Part shown: piece by piece, positions 16,133 to 24,243 of the stretch
How positions within the stretch are numbered: the first letter of the stretch is position 1
Layout: each line of letters opens with the position of its first letter
Source: Nitrososphaerota archaeon
GTDB lineage: Archaea > Thermoproteota > Nitrososphaeria > Nitrososphaerales > Gagatemarchaeaceae
NCBI GenBank assembly: GCA_027886975.1
Contig: JAPCJK010000012.1
Coordinates: forward strand, 1 to 33,235
Direction: 5' to 3'
DNA length: 33,235 nucleotides
Translations under genes and position numbers: made by a program
The notes under the pieces: generated by a model
Seen by the model: the letters and a program-made list of their open reading frames with translations, nothing else
The model's database searches: none
What the model was told of the DNA's origin: nothing

Positions 16133-16651
16133 GTGCACGAAATCGTGTGGCTTAGGATCAAAGAGCAATTCGAAAGGCAGGTGGTGAGGCCTGACGTGGT
16201 CAGGAAAATGATTGAATGCGGGATGAGGGTGTCGGACGACGAGAAAATCTATGTTGGGGACGTCGAAGTGGACTACCTCGCAGTCGCCCGGGCAGCTGAC
16301 GTTGACAGAAGAGTGGTCAAACAGACGGTGGTGCAGATCAGAAAGAACCGATACCTCTTCTCAATCTTCTCGCGGACCAAGCCGCTGGGTACCAGCCTCG
16401 TTGACCTCGTCTCACTGTTGGGTTACTCTGCGGTAGTGGTGGAAGCCGACCCCAAGTCTCCCGGAGTAATGGCGAGCGTCGCGGAAATATTATCCAGGCA
16501 TGGAATGGTTGTCAGGCAAGCGGTGGCTGAAGACCCTGACATGGTCCCAGATGCGAAGATGACATTGGTGGTGGAAGGAAAGCTCACTGGTCAGGCGATG
16601 GAGGAGTTGAACGGCCTCAAGATGGTCAGAAGCATAAAGATACTGAAGTAG
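16133..16651 (+). CDS. ACT-domain regulator of amino acid metabolism (COG2150-like)
   Basis: About 172 aa. The N-terminal half is a helical, probably DNA-binding region (YLAVARAADVDRRVVKQTVVQI resembles a helix-turn-helix). The C-terminal half is an ACT domain (SAVVVEADPKSPGVMASVAEILSRHG...MTLVVEGKL) that would bind an amino acid. The architecture fits the archaeal 'predicted regulator of amino acid metabolism'. GTG 16133 or GTG 16145 are both plausible starts; codons further upstream (to 16067) overlap the trpB2 promoter. The divergent trpB2 gene is a natural candidate target. The following kinase gene starts 1 nt after the stop, so they form one transcript. Confidence 0.72.
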   Translation: MHEIVWLRIKEQFERQVVRPDVVRKMIECGMRVSDDEKIYVGDVEVDYLAVARAADVDRRVVKQTVVQIRKNRYLFSIFSRTKPLGTSLVDLVSLLGYSAVVVEADPKSPGVMASVAEILSRHGMVVRQAVAEDPDMVPDAKMTLVVEGKLTGQAMEELNGLKMVRSIKILK

Positions 16652-16652
16652 T

Positions 16653-17615
16653 TTGGCCCCCACCTTCGACGTGGCAGTCATGCATGATTTCTTCGTCGAC
16701 CGGCTCGTTCATACGAAGTCTCTTCACAAAATGATAGGGATGTTGTCGGAGAAGGCTACAGCCGGAGGCGGAGGGCTGCACGGTGTTCCGCAGGAAGAAG
16801 TAAGGGGAGGCAACGCCGTTAACCTCGCCCATGCGCTAGCCAGACTGGGTCTGAGGACCTTGCTCATCACCCACAGCGACAGGAACTACGAGCCTCTTCT
16901 TCGTAGGACGTTCGAAGGTCTCAAAGCGGAACTCAGGGTCAAGCCCACCCCAGCGGGATTGACAGTGGCCTTCGAAGAGAAAGTAAATGTCATGATAGGA
17001 GACAGCAGGGGAGCATCAGACTTCGGCCCTTCAATCCTCGATGAAAGCGATTGGCGGGCCCTCGAAAACTCAAGGGTGGTCTGCTCGGTCAACTGGGCGG
17101 CGAATTTGCGAGGCACTGAACTTCTTGTCGCCCTGAGGAAGCGGCTGGGGAGCGAGAAGACGATTTTCATCGACCCGGCTGATTTCCGGGACCGGGTCCC
17201 GCAGTTCAAGGAGTTATTGAAGAAGATCGCCGAGAGGCACCTCGTGGACTGGGTGAGCATGAACGAGCAGGAGGGGATCGCGTCTGCAAGATCCCTTGGA
17301 ATAGGGACAGGGGATATGGGCAGGATGTGCAGGGAGCTCGCTGGAAGGCTAGGAGTGGTTTTCGACCTGCACGCCGTTAAAAGGTCCTACACAAGTGAAG
17401 GAACTCGCCTCGCTTCAGCGGCTGTGGTCAAGGCAAGGTCGAGAAGACTCACGGGGGCGGGAGATGTGTGGGACGCCGGTGCCATCCTCGGGAGACTGAA
17501 GGGTCTGGACGAAGTCCCGCGGCTGAGATTGGCAAACAGGGCGGCACGACTCTACCTCGAAAGCGAGGGGCTCATGCCGCCTACTCGCGAACAGATAGGA
17601 CCGATTAGTAACTGA
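16653..17615 (+). CDS. PfkB-family carbohydrate/nucleoside kinase
   Basis: 320 aa. PfkB signatures are the substrate loop RGGNAVNLAHALARLG and the catalytic GAGD at 268-271 in RLTGAGDVWDAG. The N-terminal FDVAVMHDFFVDR strand is needed for the fold, which favours the TTG at 16653 over ATG 16680. Members phosphorylate sugars or nucleosides with ATP; the specific substrate is not evident. It begins immediately after the ACT-domain regulator and ends 1 nt before the convergent coiled-coil gene. Confidence 0.85.
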   Translation: MAPTFDVAVMHDFFVDRLVHTKSLHKMIGMLSEKATAGGGGLHGVPQEEVRGGNAVNLAHALARLGLRTLLITHSDRNYEPLLRRTFEGLKAELRVKPTPAGLTVAFEEKVNVMIGDSRGASDFGPSILDESDWRALENSRVVCSVNWAANLRGTELLVALRKRLGSEKTIFIDPADFRDRVPQFKELLKKIAERHLVDWVSMNEQEGIASARSLGIGTGDMGRMCRELAGRLGVVFDLHAVKRSYTSEGTRLASAAVVKARSRRLTGAGDVWDAGAILGRLKGLDEVPRLRLANRAARLYLESEGLMPPTREQIGPISN

Positions 17616-17616
17616 A

Positions 17617-18147
17617 TTACTTCTCGAGCATTCTGGAAAATGTCCATGAGACCGTACTAAGTATCTCGTTAAGCCTCGTCTTCTCCCTGTAGTTCTCGAC
17701 AATTAGCTTGCCAATCGAGCCATTAGCCTCCTCGACGTCGAAGCGGAGCTCGGTCCCCTTCGCCAGCTTACCTGCGCGGACGAGCTCTTCATCCTTGGTC
17801 TTCATCCCCTGGAGTATCTTCCCGACGAGGAATGTTTTGAAGGGCGGGGTGTCAGACTTCAGTTCGACACCGTTGCTCGGCTCAATGGCCACAGCGTCGG
17901 AGGTTATCGACGCCTTTGCCATCAGCTGTCCTCCCTTGTCCCGCTTGAGGTCCCTGACCTCGGGAGCCTCTTTCGTCTCTGCCATCATCTCAATGGCCTG
18001 CTTGAAGGTCGACGCCCTTAGATTCGTGTCGACATAGCTCAATGTCTCGCTGAGGCGTTCAATCTCTTCCCGGAGCTGGGCGATCCTCCCTTCGAGCCAG
18101 AGCTTCAGCTCAGCCGCTTTCCTTACGTCGGTCTCAGACGAGGCCAT
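17617..18147 (-). CDS. Archaeal coiled-coil protein of unknown function
   Basis: 176 aa. The N-terminal part is a predicted coiled coil (AAELKLWLEGRIAQLREEIERL). It is followed by a mixed region with PPFKTFLVGKILQGMKTKDEEL and a C-terminal segment with RFDVEEANGSIGKLIVENYR and a helical end EILSTVSWTFSRMLEK. I do not recognise a named family. ATG 18147 lies 29 nt after a minus-strand TATA-like box; a GTG 9 nt upstream is the alternative. It is divergent from the ECF S-component-like gene and convergent with the PfkB kinase. Confidence 0.75.
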   Translation of the reverse strand: MASSETDVRKAAELKLWLEGRIAQLREEIERLSETLSYVDTNLRASTFKQAIEMMAETKEAPEVRDLKRDKGGQLMAKASITSDAVAIEPSNGVELKSDTPPFKTFLVGKILQGMKTKDEELVRAGKLAKGTELRFDVEEANGSIGKLIVENYREKTRLNEILSTVSWTFSRMLEK

Positions 18148-18172
18148 CGAAACCACGTCCGGGCGGATTACG

Positions 18173-18179
18173 CTAAAAA
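18173..18179 (-). promoter_or_regulatory. TATA-like box for the coiled-coil gene
   Basis: Minus-strand TTTTTAG, centred 29 nt before ATG 18147. Confidence 0.4.
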
Positions 18180-18223
18180 CGTTGGCGGGTCCCGACTCTC
18201 TGGGGAGGGGGTTTTGTGAAAGT

Positions 18224-18230
18224 GTTAAGT
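18224..18230 (+). promoter_or_regulatory. TATA-like box for the ECF S-component-like gene
   Basis: GTTAAGT, centred 27 nt before TTG 18254. The identical heptamer precedes the nuclease gene at 10406. Confidence 0.4.
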
Positions 18231-18253
18231 TGTTTCGGAGGAAACCCCGCCAG

Positions 18254-18988
18254 TTGTTTCACGCTAGACGGCGTTCGTATTTGGTGGCGAGCGCCGCGAT
18301 CTTCGCAGTAGTGTATGCGACACTCGGCCTCTTCCCCGTCTCCGCCTATGTCGGAGTCAGCAGCTTCCTGACCTTCAGGGAGATACTGAGCCCCCTGGCA
18401 GGGATGCTCTTCGGACCACTAACGGGCGGATTCTCCATGGTCATAGGGACCTTCGTGGACTTTGCGTTCGGGAAACCTGTTGTCTTCGACTTCTTGGACT
18501 TTATCCCGGACACGGCATCTGCAGTGATGGCAGGGCTAGTGTTCACTGGAAGGCGGAAGCTTGCGCTTGCTCTTCCCTTGGTCTTGATACTCTGGTATTC
18601 GTTGGACCCGCTTTCAGCAAACCTTGTCATAGTCGGTGGGATTATGGTTCCCTTCTACTGGTTGCATCTACTCTCCGTCCTGATCCTGGGAATCGCGTTC
18701 ATCTTCGAGACACGCGGGAGTCTGAGCCGGTTGAACCCATTTTTCGTCGGAGCGACCGTGTTAGCATCGACGATGACCGGGCACATAGCGGGGAGCATAA
18801 TGTTCGAGAACGTGGTTGTACGGATAAACGGCCTGCTCACTGCCGGAGCAATTGCAGGAAACTGGCGCTTCATCTTCTTCGTGTATCCTCCGGAAAGATT
18901 TCTCTTCACCGTACTTGGAACATTAGTTGCGGTCCCAGTCCTTCGAGCTCTTTCGAGAAGGAGAGATGCAAGTGCTCCCGAGTCCTGA
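18254..18988 (+). CDS. Multi-pass membrane protein, ECF transporter S-component-like
   Basis: About 244 aa with six to seven hydrophobic segments. The order FREILSPLAGMLFGPLTGGFSMVIGTFVDFAFG (a 'fGP..G...iG' helix pair after TM1) is typical of substrate-capture S components of energy-coupling factor transporters. These pair with EcfA ATPases and EcfT, none of which are in this window. A basic RRR cluster precedes TM1. The TTG at 18254 is supported by a TATA-like box; the frame is open to TTG 18182 with a non-hydrophobic extension. The transported vitamin cannot be read from the sequence. Confidence 0.65.
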   Translation: MFHARRRSYLVASAAIFAVVYATLGLFPVSAYVGVSSFLTFREILSPLAGMLFGPLTGGFSMVIGTFVDFAFGKPVVFDFLDFIPDTASAVMAGLVFTGRRKLALALPLVLILWYSLDPLSANLVIVGGIMVPFYWLHLLSVLILGIAFIFETRGSLSRLNPFFVGATVLASTMTGHIAGSIMFENVVVRINGLLTAGAIAGNWRFIFFVYPPERFLFTVLGTLVAVPVLRALSRRRDASAPES

Positions 18989-19025
18989 CCCATGGTCTCC
19001 GGTGCTTGAATCGGTCGGGAGCACA

Positions 19026-19032
19026 TTTTAAT
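19026..19032 (+). promoter_or_regulatory. TATA-like box for the dehydrogenase gene
   Basis: TTTTAAT, centred 30 nt upstream of TTG 19059. Confidence 0.4.
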
Positions 19033-19058
19033 CCCGTGTTCGAAGGTTTTGATTCGAA

Positions 19059-20264
19059 TTGTCCCCTCGCAAGGCACCCTATGACAGTGCCCTCGGCCAA
19101 ATCCGCGAACTATTGAAGGAACAGGTCGAACGCACCGAGAGAATCGGCAAACCGATCAAGTGGCTGGACTACGCAAGGCTGGAGAAGCTAATCATCGGAG
19201 TCATAGGCGGAGACGGGATTGGCCCGATCATTTCAAGGGAAACGACCAGGGTCCTGCAAGAGCTCCTGAAAGATGAGATTCGCTCGGGGAAGATCGAAAT
19301 CAGGGAAATCAAAGGTCTTACCATAGAGAACAGGATCAAAGTGATGAAGTCGTTGCCGGAAGATGTGGTGGCCGAAATTGAAAAGTGCCACGTTCTGCTG
19401 AAGGGTCCAACGACTACTCCGGAGGAGGGGAGTGGAATGCCCAACATCGAGAGTGCGAACATTTCGATAAGGAGGGTCTTCGACCTATTCGCGAACGTGC
19501 GCCCGATTAGAATCCCCAAACAGGGAATCGACTGGGTCTTCTTCAGAGAGAACACAGAAGGGGAATACATTCTTGGAAGCCGCGGCCTGATGGTGACTCC
19601 GGACCTGGCACTTGATTTCAAGATCGCAACCAGGCCGGGATCGGAGAGAATAATCAGGCTCGCCTTCGAGCACGCCAGGAAGACGAGGAGGAAGAAGGTC
19701 ACGGTGGTGACCAAGGCCAACGTCGTCAAGACCACCGACGGCCTCTTCCTAGAGACCGCGAAGAAGGTGTCAAAGGACTTCCCCGGAATCGAATGGGACG
19801 AGTGGTACATCGATGTATTCACCGCCAAGCTGATCGATGAGAAGAGGCGAAGAGAGTTCGACGTCGTCGTCCTACCCAACCTTTACGGCGACATCGTCAC
19901 AGACGAAGCTGCTGAACTACAGGGCGGGGTGGGGACTGCCGGGAGCGCCAACATCGGCGCGAGGTTCGCGATGTTCGAAGCGATTCACGGCTCAGCTCCG
20001 AGGATGATAGCCGAGGGGAGGGGGCAGTACGCGGACCCTCTGAGTCTGATGAGGGCTGCGGTCATGATGCTCGAGCATGTAGGGAAGGTGGAAAAGAGCC
20101 GCAGGCTTGGCAGGGCCCTGGACATCTGCGGTATTTTTGAGCGGAAATTGAGAATCACGGGACGCCGCGACGGGGCCACGGCCGGCCAGTTCGGAGACTA
20201 TGTGATCTCGACCCTCGCAGACCCGCGACTGGACGCCAGATGGCAGGCCTATGAGAAGATGTAG
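19059..20264 (+). CDS. Isocitrate/isopropylmalate dehydrogenase family enzyme
   Basis: 401 aa. After an N-terminal extension of about 45 residues comes VIGGDGIGPII. GPTTTPEEGSGMPNIESANISIRRVFDLFANVRP follows (given here in two parts: the GPTTTPEE loop, and SAN-ISIRR holding the Ser and Asn that bind isocitrate). Then come ENTEGEY, a catalytic Lys region TKANVVKTTDG and the metal-binding NLYGDIVTDEAAEL. The enzyme oxidatively decarboxylates a beta-hydroxy acid with NAD(P). Ser-x-Asn in the substrate helix favours isocitrate over isopropylmalate. The coenzyme-binding segment HGSAPRMIAEGRGQYADP lacks a clear NADP signature. TTG 19059 fits a TATA-like box. Alternative substrates such as homoisocitrate are possible. 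Confidence 0.8.
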   Translation: MSPRKAPYDSALGQIRELLKEQVERTERIGKPIKWLDYARLEKLIIGVIGGDGIGPIISRETTRVLQELLKDEIRSGKIEIREIKGLTIENRIKVMKSLPEDVVAEIEKCHVLLKGPTTTPEEGSGMPNIESANISIRRVFDLFANVRPIRIPKQGIDWVFFRENTEGEYILGSRGLMVTPDLALDFKIATRPGSERIIRLAFEHARKTRRKKVTVVTKANVVKTTDGLFLETAKKVSKDFPGIEWDEWYIDVFTAKLIDEKRRREFDVVVLPNLYGDIVTDEAAELQGGVGTAGSANIGARFAMFEAIHGSAPRMIAEGRGQYADPLSLMRAAVMMLEHVGKVEKSRRLGRALDICGIFERKLRITGRRDGATAGQFGDYVISTLADPRLDARWQAYEKM

Positions 20265-20321
20265 AGGCAATGAAGGGAAGTTTCCAGCACGGTGGAGTTG
20301 GGAATGATCAAGCTCTTCGCC

Positions 20322-20594
20322 CTAACCGTAGATCCGAAAGTCGTGGTGGTTTCTTGGGGTTGCCTTTTCGACATCAACCCTGTCTACTCTGGCCCGACTC
20401 GGTCCAAGCCTTGCCCAGTCCAAGATTCTCTTCAGGTTCTTCTCGTCCCCCTCCAAGAATGCCTCCACGGAGCCGTCTGGGACATTCCTCACCCACCCCT
20501 TTACCCCAACATCGATAGCAACCTGAGCCATGGACGCCCTGAAAGAAACGCCGTGTACGAGACCCTTGATCTTCACATGAACGGCGACGGTCAT
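20322..20594 (-). CDS. acyP: Acylphosphatase
   Basis: 90 aa, the usual family length. The phosphate loop is VHGVSFR (family VQGVGFR), with the catalytic Arg kept, and GWVRNVPDGSVEAFLEG supplies the catalytic Asn. The C-terminus ends HDFRIYG, near the usual F.I.. pattern. It hydrolyses acyl phosphates such as carbamoyl or 1,3-bisphosphoglycerate-type bonds. The start at ATG 20594 places the first beta-strand (VAVHVKI) correctly; the frame open to 20696 is an artefact. It is convergent with the dehydrogenase gene. Confidence 0.88.
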   Translation of the reverse strand: MTVAVHVKIKGLVHGVSFRASMAQVAIDVGVKGWVRNVPDGSVEAFLEGDEKNLKRILDWARLGPSRARVDRVDVEKATPRNHHDFRIYG

Positions 20595-20705
20595 TTGCAG
20601 AGCCCCGATGTCGTTTTGATGCTTGGGCTGACACCGAGGCGAAAAAGGCAGAAGTCGGACAAGGACGAATTGTGCGACAATTTGGACTGGCCGCATTTTA
20701 CAAAC

Positions 20706-20716
20706 AAATAAATAAG
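20706..20716 (+). promoter_or_regulatory. TATA-like region for the MIP18-YbaK operon
   Basis: AAATAAATAAG, about 32 nt upstream of TTG 20743, in a 148-bp gap otherwise lacking features. Confidence 0.4.
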
Positions 20717-20742
20717 CAGTTGAGGTTCATTTCATCAGTACA

Positions 20743-21051
20743 TTGTCCCAGGTTGAGGAAACTGCCTTGAACGCAGCGATGTCCAAGATAATCGACCCGG
20801 AGCTTGGACGCCCGATAACGGACCTGAAGTTGATAGACAAGATGACGGTGACGGGAGGCAGCGTCGATTTGGAGTTTCACCTAACCGCTCCTTTCTGCCC
20901 GCCAGTTTTCGCCCTGAAGATAGCCAGCGACATCAAGGCCGGGCTGCTTTCTGTCGACGGGGTGAAGGACGCCAAGGTCACGCTGCGTGGGCACTACTTG
21001 GCGGAAGCGGTGAACAAGCAGGTCAACAAGCCAGCTCAACCTCCTCAATAG
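20743..21051 (+). CDS. MIP18 family (DUF59) iron-sulfur cluster assembly protein
   Basis: 102 aa. Family landmarks are IIDPELGRPITDLKLIDK, LEFHLTAPFCPP with the conserved Cys, and DGVKDAKVTLRGHYL. MIP18/SufT-type proteins help mature iron-sulfur proteins, and archaeal versions are often stand-alone. The TTG start fits the TATA-like element about 32 nt upstream. The downstream YbaK-like gene starts 10 nt after its stop, so they are one operon. A C-terminal tail (VNKQVNKPAQPPQ) is probably disordered. Confidence 0.88.
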   Translation: MSQVEETALNAAMSKIIDPELGRPITDLKLIDKMTVTGGSVDLEFHLTAPFCPPVFALKIASDIKAGLLSVDGVKDAKVTLRGHYLAEAVNKQVNKPAQPPQ

Positions 21052-21061
21052 GTGGGCCGTA

Positions 21062-21520
21062 ATGGGCAGCCGGGAGAAGGTAGCTGAATTTCTGAGAGAA
21101 ATCGGTGTCCAATCGGAAATCCGGGAGTTCGCCGAGAGCACCAAGAACTCGGCGCTGGCGGCAGAAGCACTTGGGTGCACTGTCGCGGAAATTGCGAAAA
21201 GTGTAGTGTTCGTCGGAGCACGGACTGGAGTGGTCATCATTTCAGGAGACAAGCGGGTCAGCCTTTCCAAACTTGGCGCTGCACTGGGAGATGAGGTCAG
21301 GATCGCCACGCCGGAGGAGGTGAGAGAGAAAACAGGTTATCCAATAGGTGGGGTTCCGCCGTTCCCACACAATGAGGATGTTTGGGTGTTTGCGGACAAT
21401 TCGCTGGCCCGGTTCGACCACGTCTGGGCGGCTGCCGGAGCTCCTAACGCCGTTTTCAAGATTCGGTCGAAGGACCTCGCGGCTCTTCTCGGAACTGGCC
21501 TGTGGGAGCTAGCAGAGTAA
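21062..21520 (+). CDS. YbaK/ProX-type aminoacyl-tRNA deacylase
   Basis: 152 aa. Matches the YbaK/EbsC fold: AEALGCTVAEIAKSVVF, the GDKRVSLSKLGAAL segment with the conserved Lys, GGVPPFPH, and AAGAPNAVFKI near the end. Members remove mischarged amino acids (Cys or Ala) from tRNA-Pro or other tRNAs. It is the second gene of the operon with the MIP18 protein. The target aminoacyl-tRNA is not evident from sequence. Confidence 0.88.
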   Translation: MGSREKVAEFLREIGVQSEIREFAESTKNSALAAEALGCTVAEIAKSVVFVGARTGVVIISGDKRVSLSKLGAALGDEVRIATPEEVREKTGYPIGGVPPFPHNEDVWVFADNSLARFDHVWAAAGAPNAVFKIRSKDLAALLGTGLWELAE

Positions 21521-21522
21521 GT

Positions 21523-21529
21523 AGATATA
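21523..21529 (+). promoter_or_regulatory. TATA-like box for the PhoU gene
   Basis: AGATATA, centred 29 nt before GTG 21555. Confidence 0.45.
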
Positions 21530-21554
21530 GAGAGACTCGCGGTGCCATAGAGGA

Positions 21555-22544
21555 GTGCAAGGAAGGAAGGCGATTGAGATGGGCAAGGGCACCATCCTGA
21601 TTTCGCTCCCGAAGGACTGGGTCAGAAGGAACGGCATCAAGAAGGGAGCCACTGTAGGCGTTGAGGAACTCTCGGCGCACAGGCTCATGGTTCGCCCAAT
21701 CGAAGGCGGAGAAGACGAGCCAAGGCAGGCTGTCATTGAGTATCCGGGCGAAGATTTCAGCCAGGTCACAAACGACCTGACTGGAGCGTACCTGCTGGGG
21801 TACGACGTCATCAAGGTCGTTGGAAGCAAGGTCATTTCAAGGGAGGACAGGGCACAGCTCAAGGCGACCATGGGCAGGCTGGTCGGACTGGAGATAATGG
21901 ACGAAGACTCAAAACGTATGACCGCACAATTCTTACTTGAGCCGACCGCGATAATTCCGGAGAGGATAGTCCGAAGGATGTCAGGGCTTCTCGATGGGAT
22001 GTTGAAGGACACGGCGGAGGGGCTGGCCAAAGGGGATTCGAAACTCCTGGCGCTGGTCGGGGAGCGCGATGATGAGGTCGACCGGCTCTACTTCCTGCTG
22101 GTCCGCGCGACTAGGGCGGCCATTGTGAGGCCAGAAGTCGCCGAGCGGTACGGCCTCTCCCCGGTGGACCTTTTGGACTACAGGGTCCTCGCGAGCTTTT
22201 TGGAGAGCATAGGAGATGCAGTCACCGAGCTCTCTCGCAAGTTGCATGGACGTCCCGGGTCCAGGAAAATCGCGAGGGAATACTCTGCATGCGTCCTCAA
22301 ACTAAAAACGATGAACGACCTGGCCACCCAGGGTTTCATTTCCCGACGGGCCGGGAGGCCACGCACAATCAACAAGCAGGTTAATGCTCTTGCCCAGGAG
22401 GTGACGGACAGTCTCGGAGCCATAGCGAAGATGCCAACTGGAGACGGTGCAGGGACGGCCGAGACAATCGCATCACTCGAGCGAGTTAGCAAACTTCTCG
22501 TAGATGTATCAGACCTCGCTGTGATAACTCAACCACTCCCCTGA
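21555..22544 (+). CDS. AbrB/SpoVT-PhoU domain regulator
   Basis: 329 aa. The N-terminus (GRKAIEMGKGTILISLPKDWVRRNG, visible in two parts: RKAIEMGKG and SLPKDWVRRNGIKKG) is a SpoVT/AbrB-type DNA-binding strand. It is followed by PhoU helical repeats (DSKLLALVGERDDEVDRLYF and SFLESIGDAVTELSRKL) with the acidic metal-binding E/DxxxD patterns. This fusion is common in archaea and thought to control phosphate uptake. No phosphate transporter lies next to it here. GTG start supported by TATA spacing and by conserved sequence beginning immediately. Confidence 0.88.
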   Translation: MQGRKAIEMGKGTILISLPKDWVRRNGIKKGATVGVEELSAHRLMVRPIEGGEDEPRQAVIEYPGEDFSQVTNDLTGAYLLGYDVIKVVGSKVISREDRAQLKATMGRLVGLEIMDEDSKRMTAQFLLEPTAIIPERIVRRMSGLLDGMLKDTAEGLAKGDSKLLALVGERDDEVDRLYFLLVRATRAAIVRPEVAERYGLSPVDLLDYRVLASFLESIGDAVTELSRKLHGRPGSRKIAREYSACVLKLKTMNDLATQGFISRRAGRPRTINKQVNALAQEVTDSLGAIAKMPTGDGAGTAETIASLERVSKLLVDVSDLAVITQPLP

Positions 22545-22564
22545 TGTCGCTCTACCTCAAAATG

Positions 22565-22572
22565 CTTAATTA
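22565..22572 (+). promoter_or_regulatory. TATA-like box for CTP synthase
   Basis: CTTAATTA, centred 26 nt upstream of ATG 22594. Confidence 0.45.
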
Positions 22573-22593
22573 CGCAAGCCACGTTGCTGTAAT

Positions 22594-24243
22594 ATGCCGA
22601 AGTACCTCTTCGTAACTGGTGGGGTAATGTCGGGGCTCGGCAAAGGCGTTATCACTTCTTCCGTGGCGAAGCTGCTACAACTTTCAGGAGTCGACGTCTC
22701 GTGCCTGAAGATTGACCCCTACCTCAATTTCGATGCCGGAACCATGAACCCGGTGACCCACGGCGAGGTTTTCGTTACTGATGACGGTGGCGAGACGGAC
22801 ATGGACTTGGGCAACTACGAGCGTTTCCTCAACAGGGACATGAGCAGGGCCAACAACATAACCACCGGTCAGATTTACAAGAAGGTGATCGACGATGAGA
22901 GAAAAGGGCGATTTCTAGGAAAGTCTGTGCAGATAATCCCTCATGTCACCGACGAAATCAAAAGGAGGATTCGGGAGCAGGGCAGACGGGAGAGGGTCGG
23001 TGTCCTCGTCGTTGAGTGCGGGGGCACGGTCGGAGACATCGAAAGCCTCCCTTTCCTTGAGGCTTTTAGGCAGATGCGAATGGAGGAGGGATCATCGAAG
23101 ACCCTATTCCTTCACGTCAGCTTGGCTCCCGAACTCTCGGTAGTCGGGGAGATGAAGACCAAACCTACGCAGCACAGCGTCCAAGAAATGCGAAGGATCG
23201 GAATTCAGCCCGATGTAATAGTGATCCGGGGAACTAGAGCCCTTCCAACAGAAGCCAAGGAGAAAATATCCCTTTTCACAAGTGTTCCAATTGGAAATGT
23301 GATTTCTGACCCTGATGTTGACTCGATATATCAAGTTCCACGGCTACTCGAAAGAGAGGGGGTTCTAAAGCCGATTCACAAACAGTTGAAGATCAAATCG
23401 AGGCTAAGCATGAGAGAATGGAACAAGGTTGCGGAACGGTTCGCCGATCACGAGGCCACGATAAGGGTAGCGCTGGTGGGCAAATACGCAAGCCTGGCGG
23501 ACAGTTATGTGAGCGTCAATCAGGCCCTAATGCATGCGTGCGCAGTCAACGGCGTGAATGCGAGGATATCATGGATCGAGTCGGAGGAGATCGAGAAGGA
23601 TGAGACGAAGCTCGAATTGATAGACACCTTCGATGGAATCGTCATTCCGCAAGGGTTTGGTAGCAGGGGTATCGAAGGCAAGATAGCGGCAGCCAACAAA
23701 GCGAGAGTCCTCGGTGTTCCGTTCTTGGGCCTTTGCTTCGGATTCCAGCTCGCCAGCGTGTCATTCGCGCGTCACGTCCTTGGTTTCAAGGATGCAAACA
23801 CCACCGAGGTTGACCCGACGACACCTCACCCCGTGATTGACCTTCTACCAGAACAAAGGGAGGTGACTGACTTGGGAGGTACAATGAGGCTCGGCGGTCA
23901 CGACGTTTTCCTCAAAAGGCCATCTCGCGCCTTCGAAATCTACCACAAGGAGAAGATTCGGGAGCGACACAGGCACAGGTTCGAACTAAATCAGAAGTAT
24001 TTGAAAAAGTTCGAAGAGAAGGGAATGCGATACACAGCGTTCAGCGACAACGGGCGCAGGGCTGAGATCATGGAGTTGGAAGGGCACCCGTTTTACATGG
24101 GAACGCAGTTCCACCCAGAGTACGTCAGTCGCCCTGAGAACCCCGAGCCGATTTACGTGGCCTTCATCACGGCATGTTTGAAGAGGTCCGAGGGCATATC
24201 TCGCAAGAGCGAGAAAGTGGGAACGCTAGTTCGCCGAGTATAG
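22594..24243 (+). CDS. pyrG: CTP synthase (glutamine-hydrolysing)
   Basis: 549 aa, normal length. The N-terminal synthetase domain begins YLFVTGGVMSGLGKG (P-loop) and contains KIDPYLNFDAGTMNP and HGEVFVTDDGGETDMDLG. The C-terminal class I glutamine amidotransferase domain has the nucleophile Cys in GLCFGFQ and the His-Glu pair in FHPEYVSRP. It aminates UTP to CTP using glutamine and ATP in the cytoplasm. Its last 18 nt overlap the 3' end of the convergent HTH-ThiN regulator gene. Confidence 0.97.
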   Translation: MPKYLFVTGGVMSGLGKGVITSSVAKLLQLSGVDVSCLKIDPYLNFDAGTMNPVTHGEVFVTDDGGETDMDLGNYERFLNRDMSRANNITTGQIYKKVIDDERKGRFLGKSVQIIPHVTDEIKRRIREQGRRERVGVLVVECGGTVGDIESLPFLEAFRQMRMEEGSSKTLFLHVSLAPELSVVGEMKTKPTQHSVQEMRRIGIQPDVIVIRGTRALPTEAKEKISLFTSVPIGNVISDPDVDSIYQVPRLLEREGVLKPIHKQLKIKSRLSMREWNKVAERFADHEATIRVALVGKYASLADSYVSVNQALMHACAVNGVNARISWIESEEIEKDETKLELIDTFDGIVIPQGFGSRGIEGKIAAANKARVLGVPFLGLCFGFQLASVSFARHVLGFKDANTTEVDPTTPHPVIDLLPEQREVTDLGGTMRLGGHDVFLKRPSRAFEIYHKEKIRERHRHRFELNQKYLKKFEEKGMRYTAFSDNGRRAEIMELEGHPFYMGTQFHPEYVSRPENPEPIYVAFITACLKRSEGISRKSEKVGTLVRRV

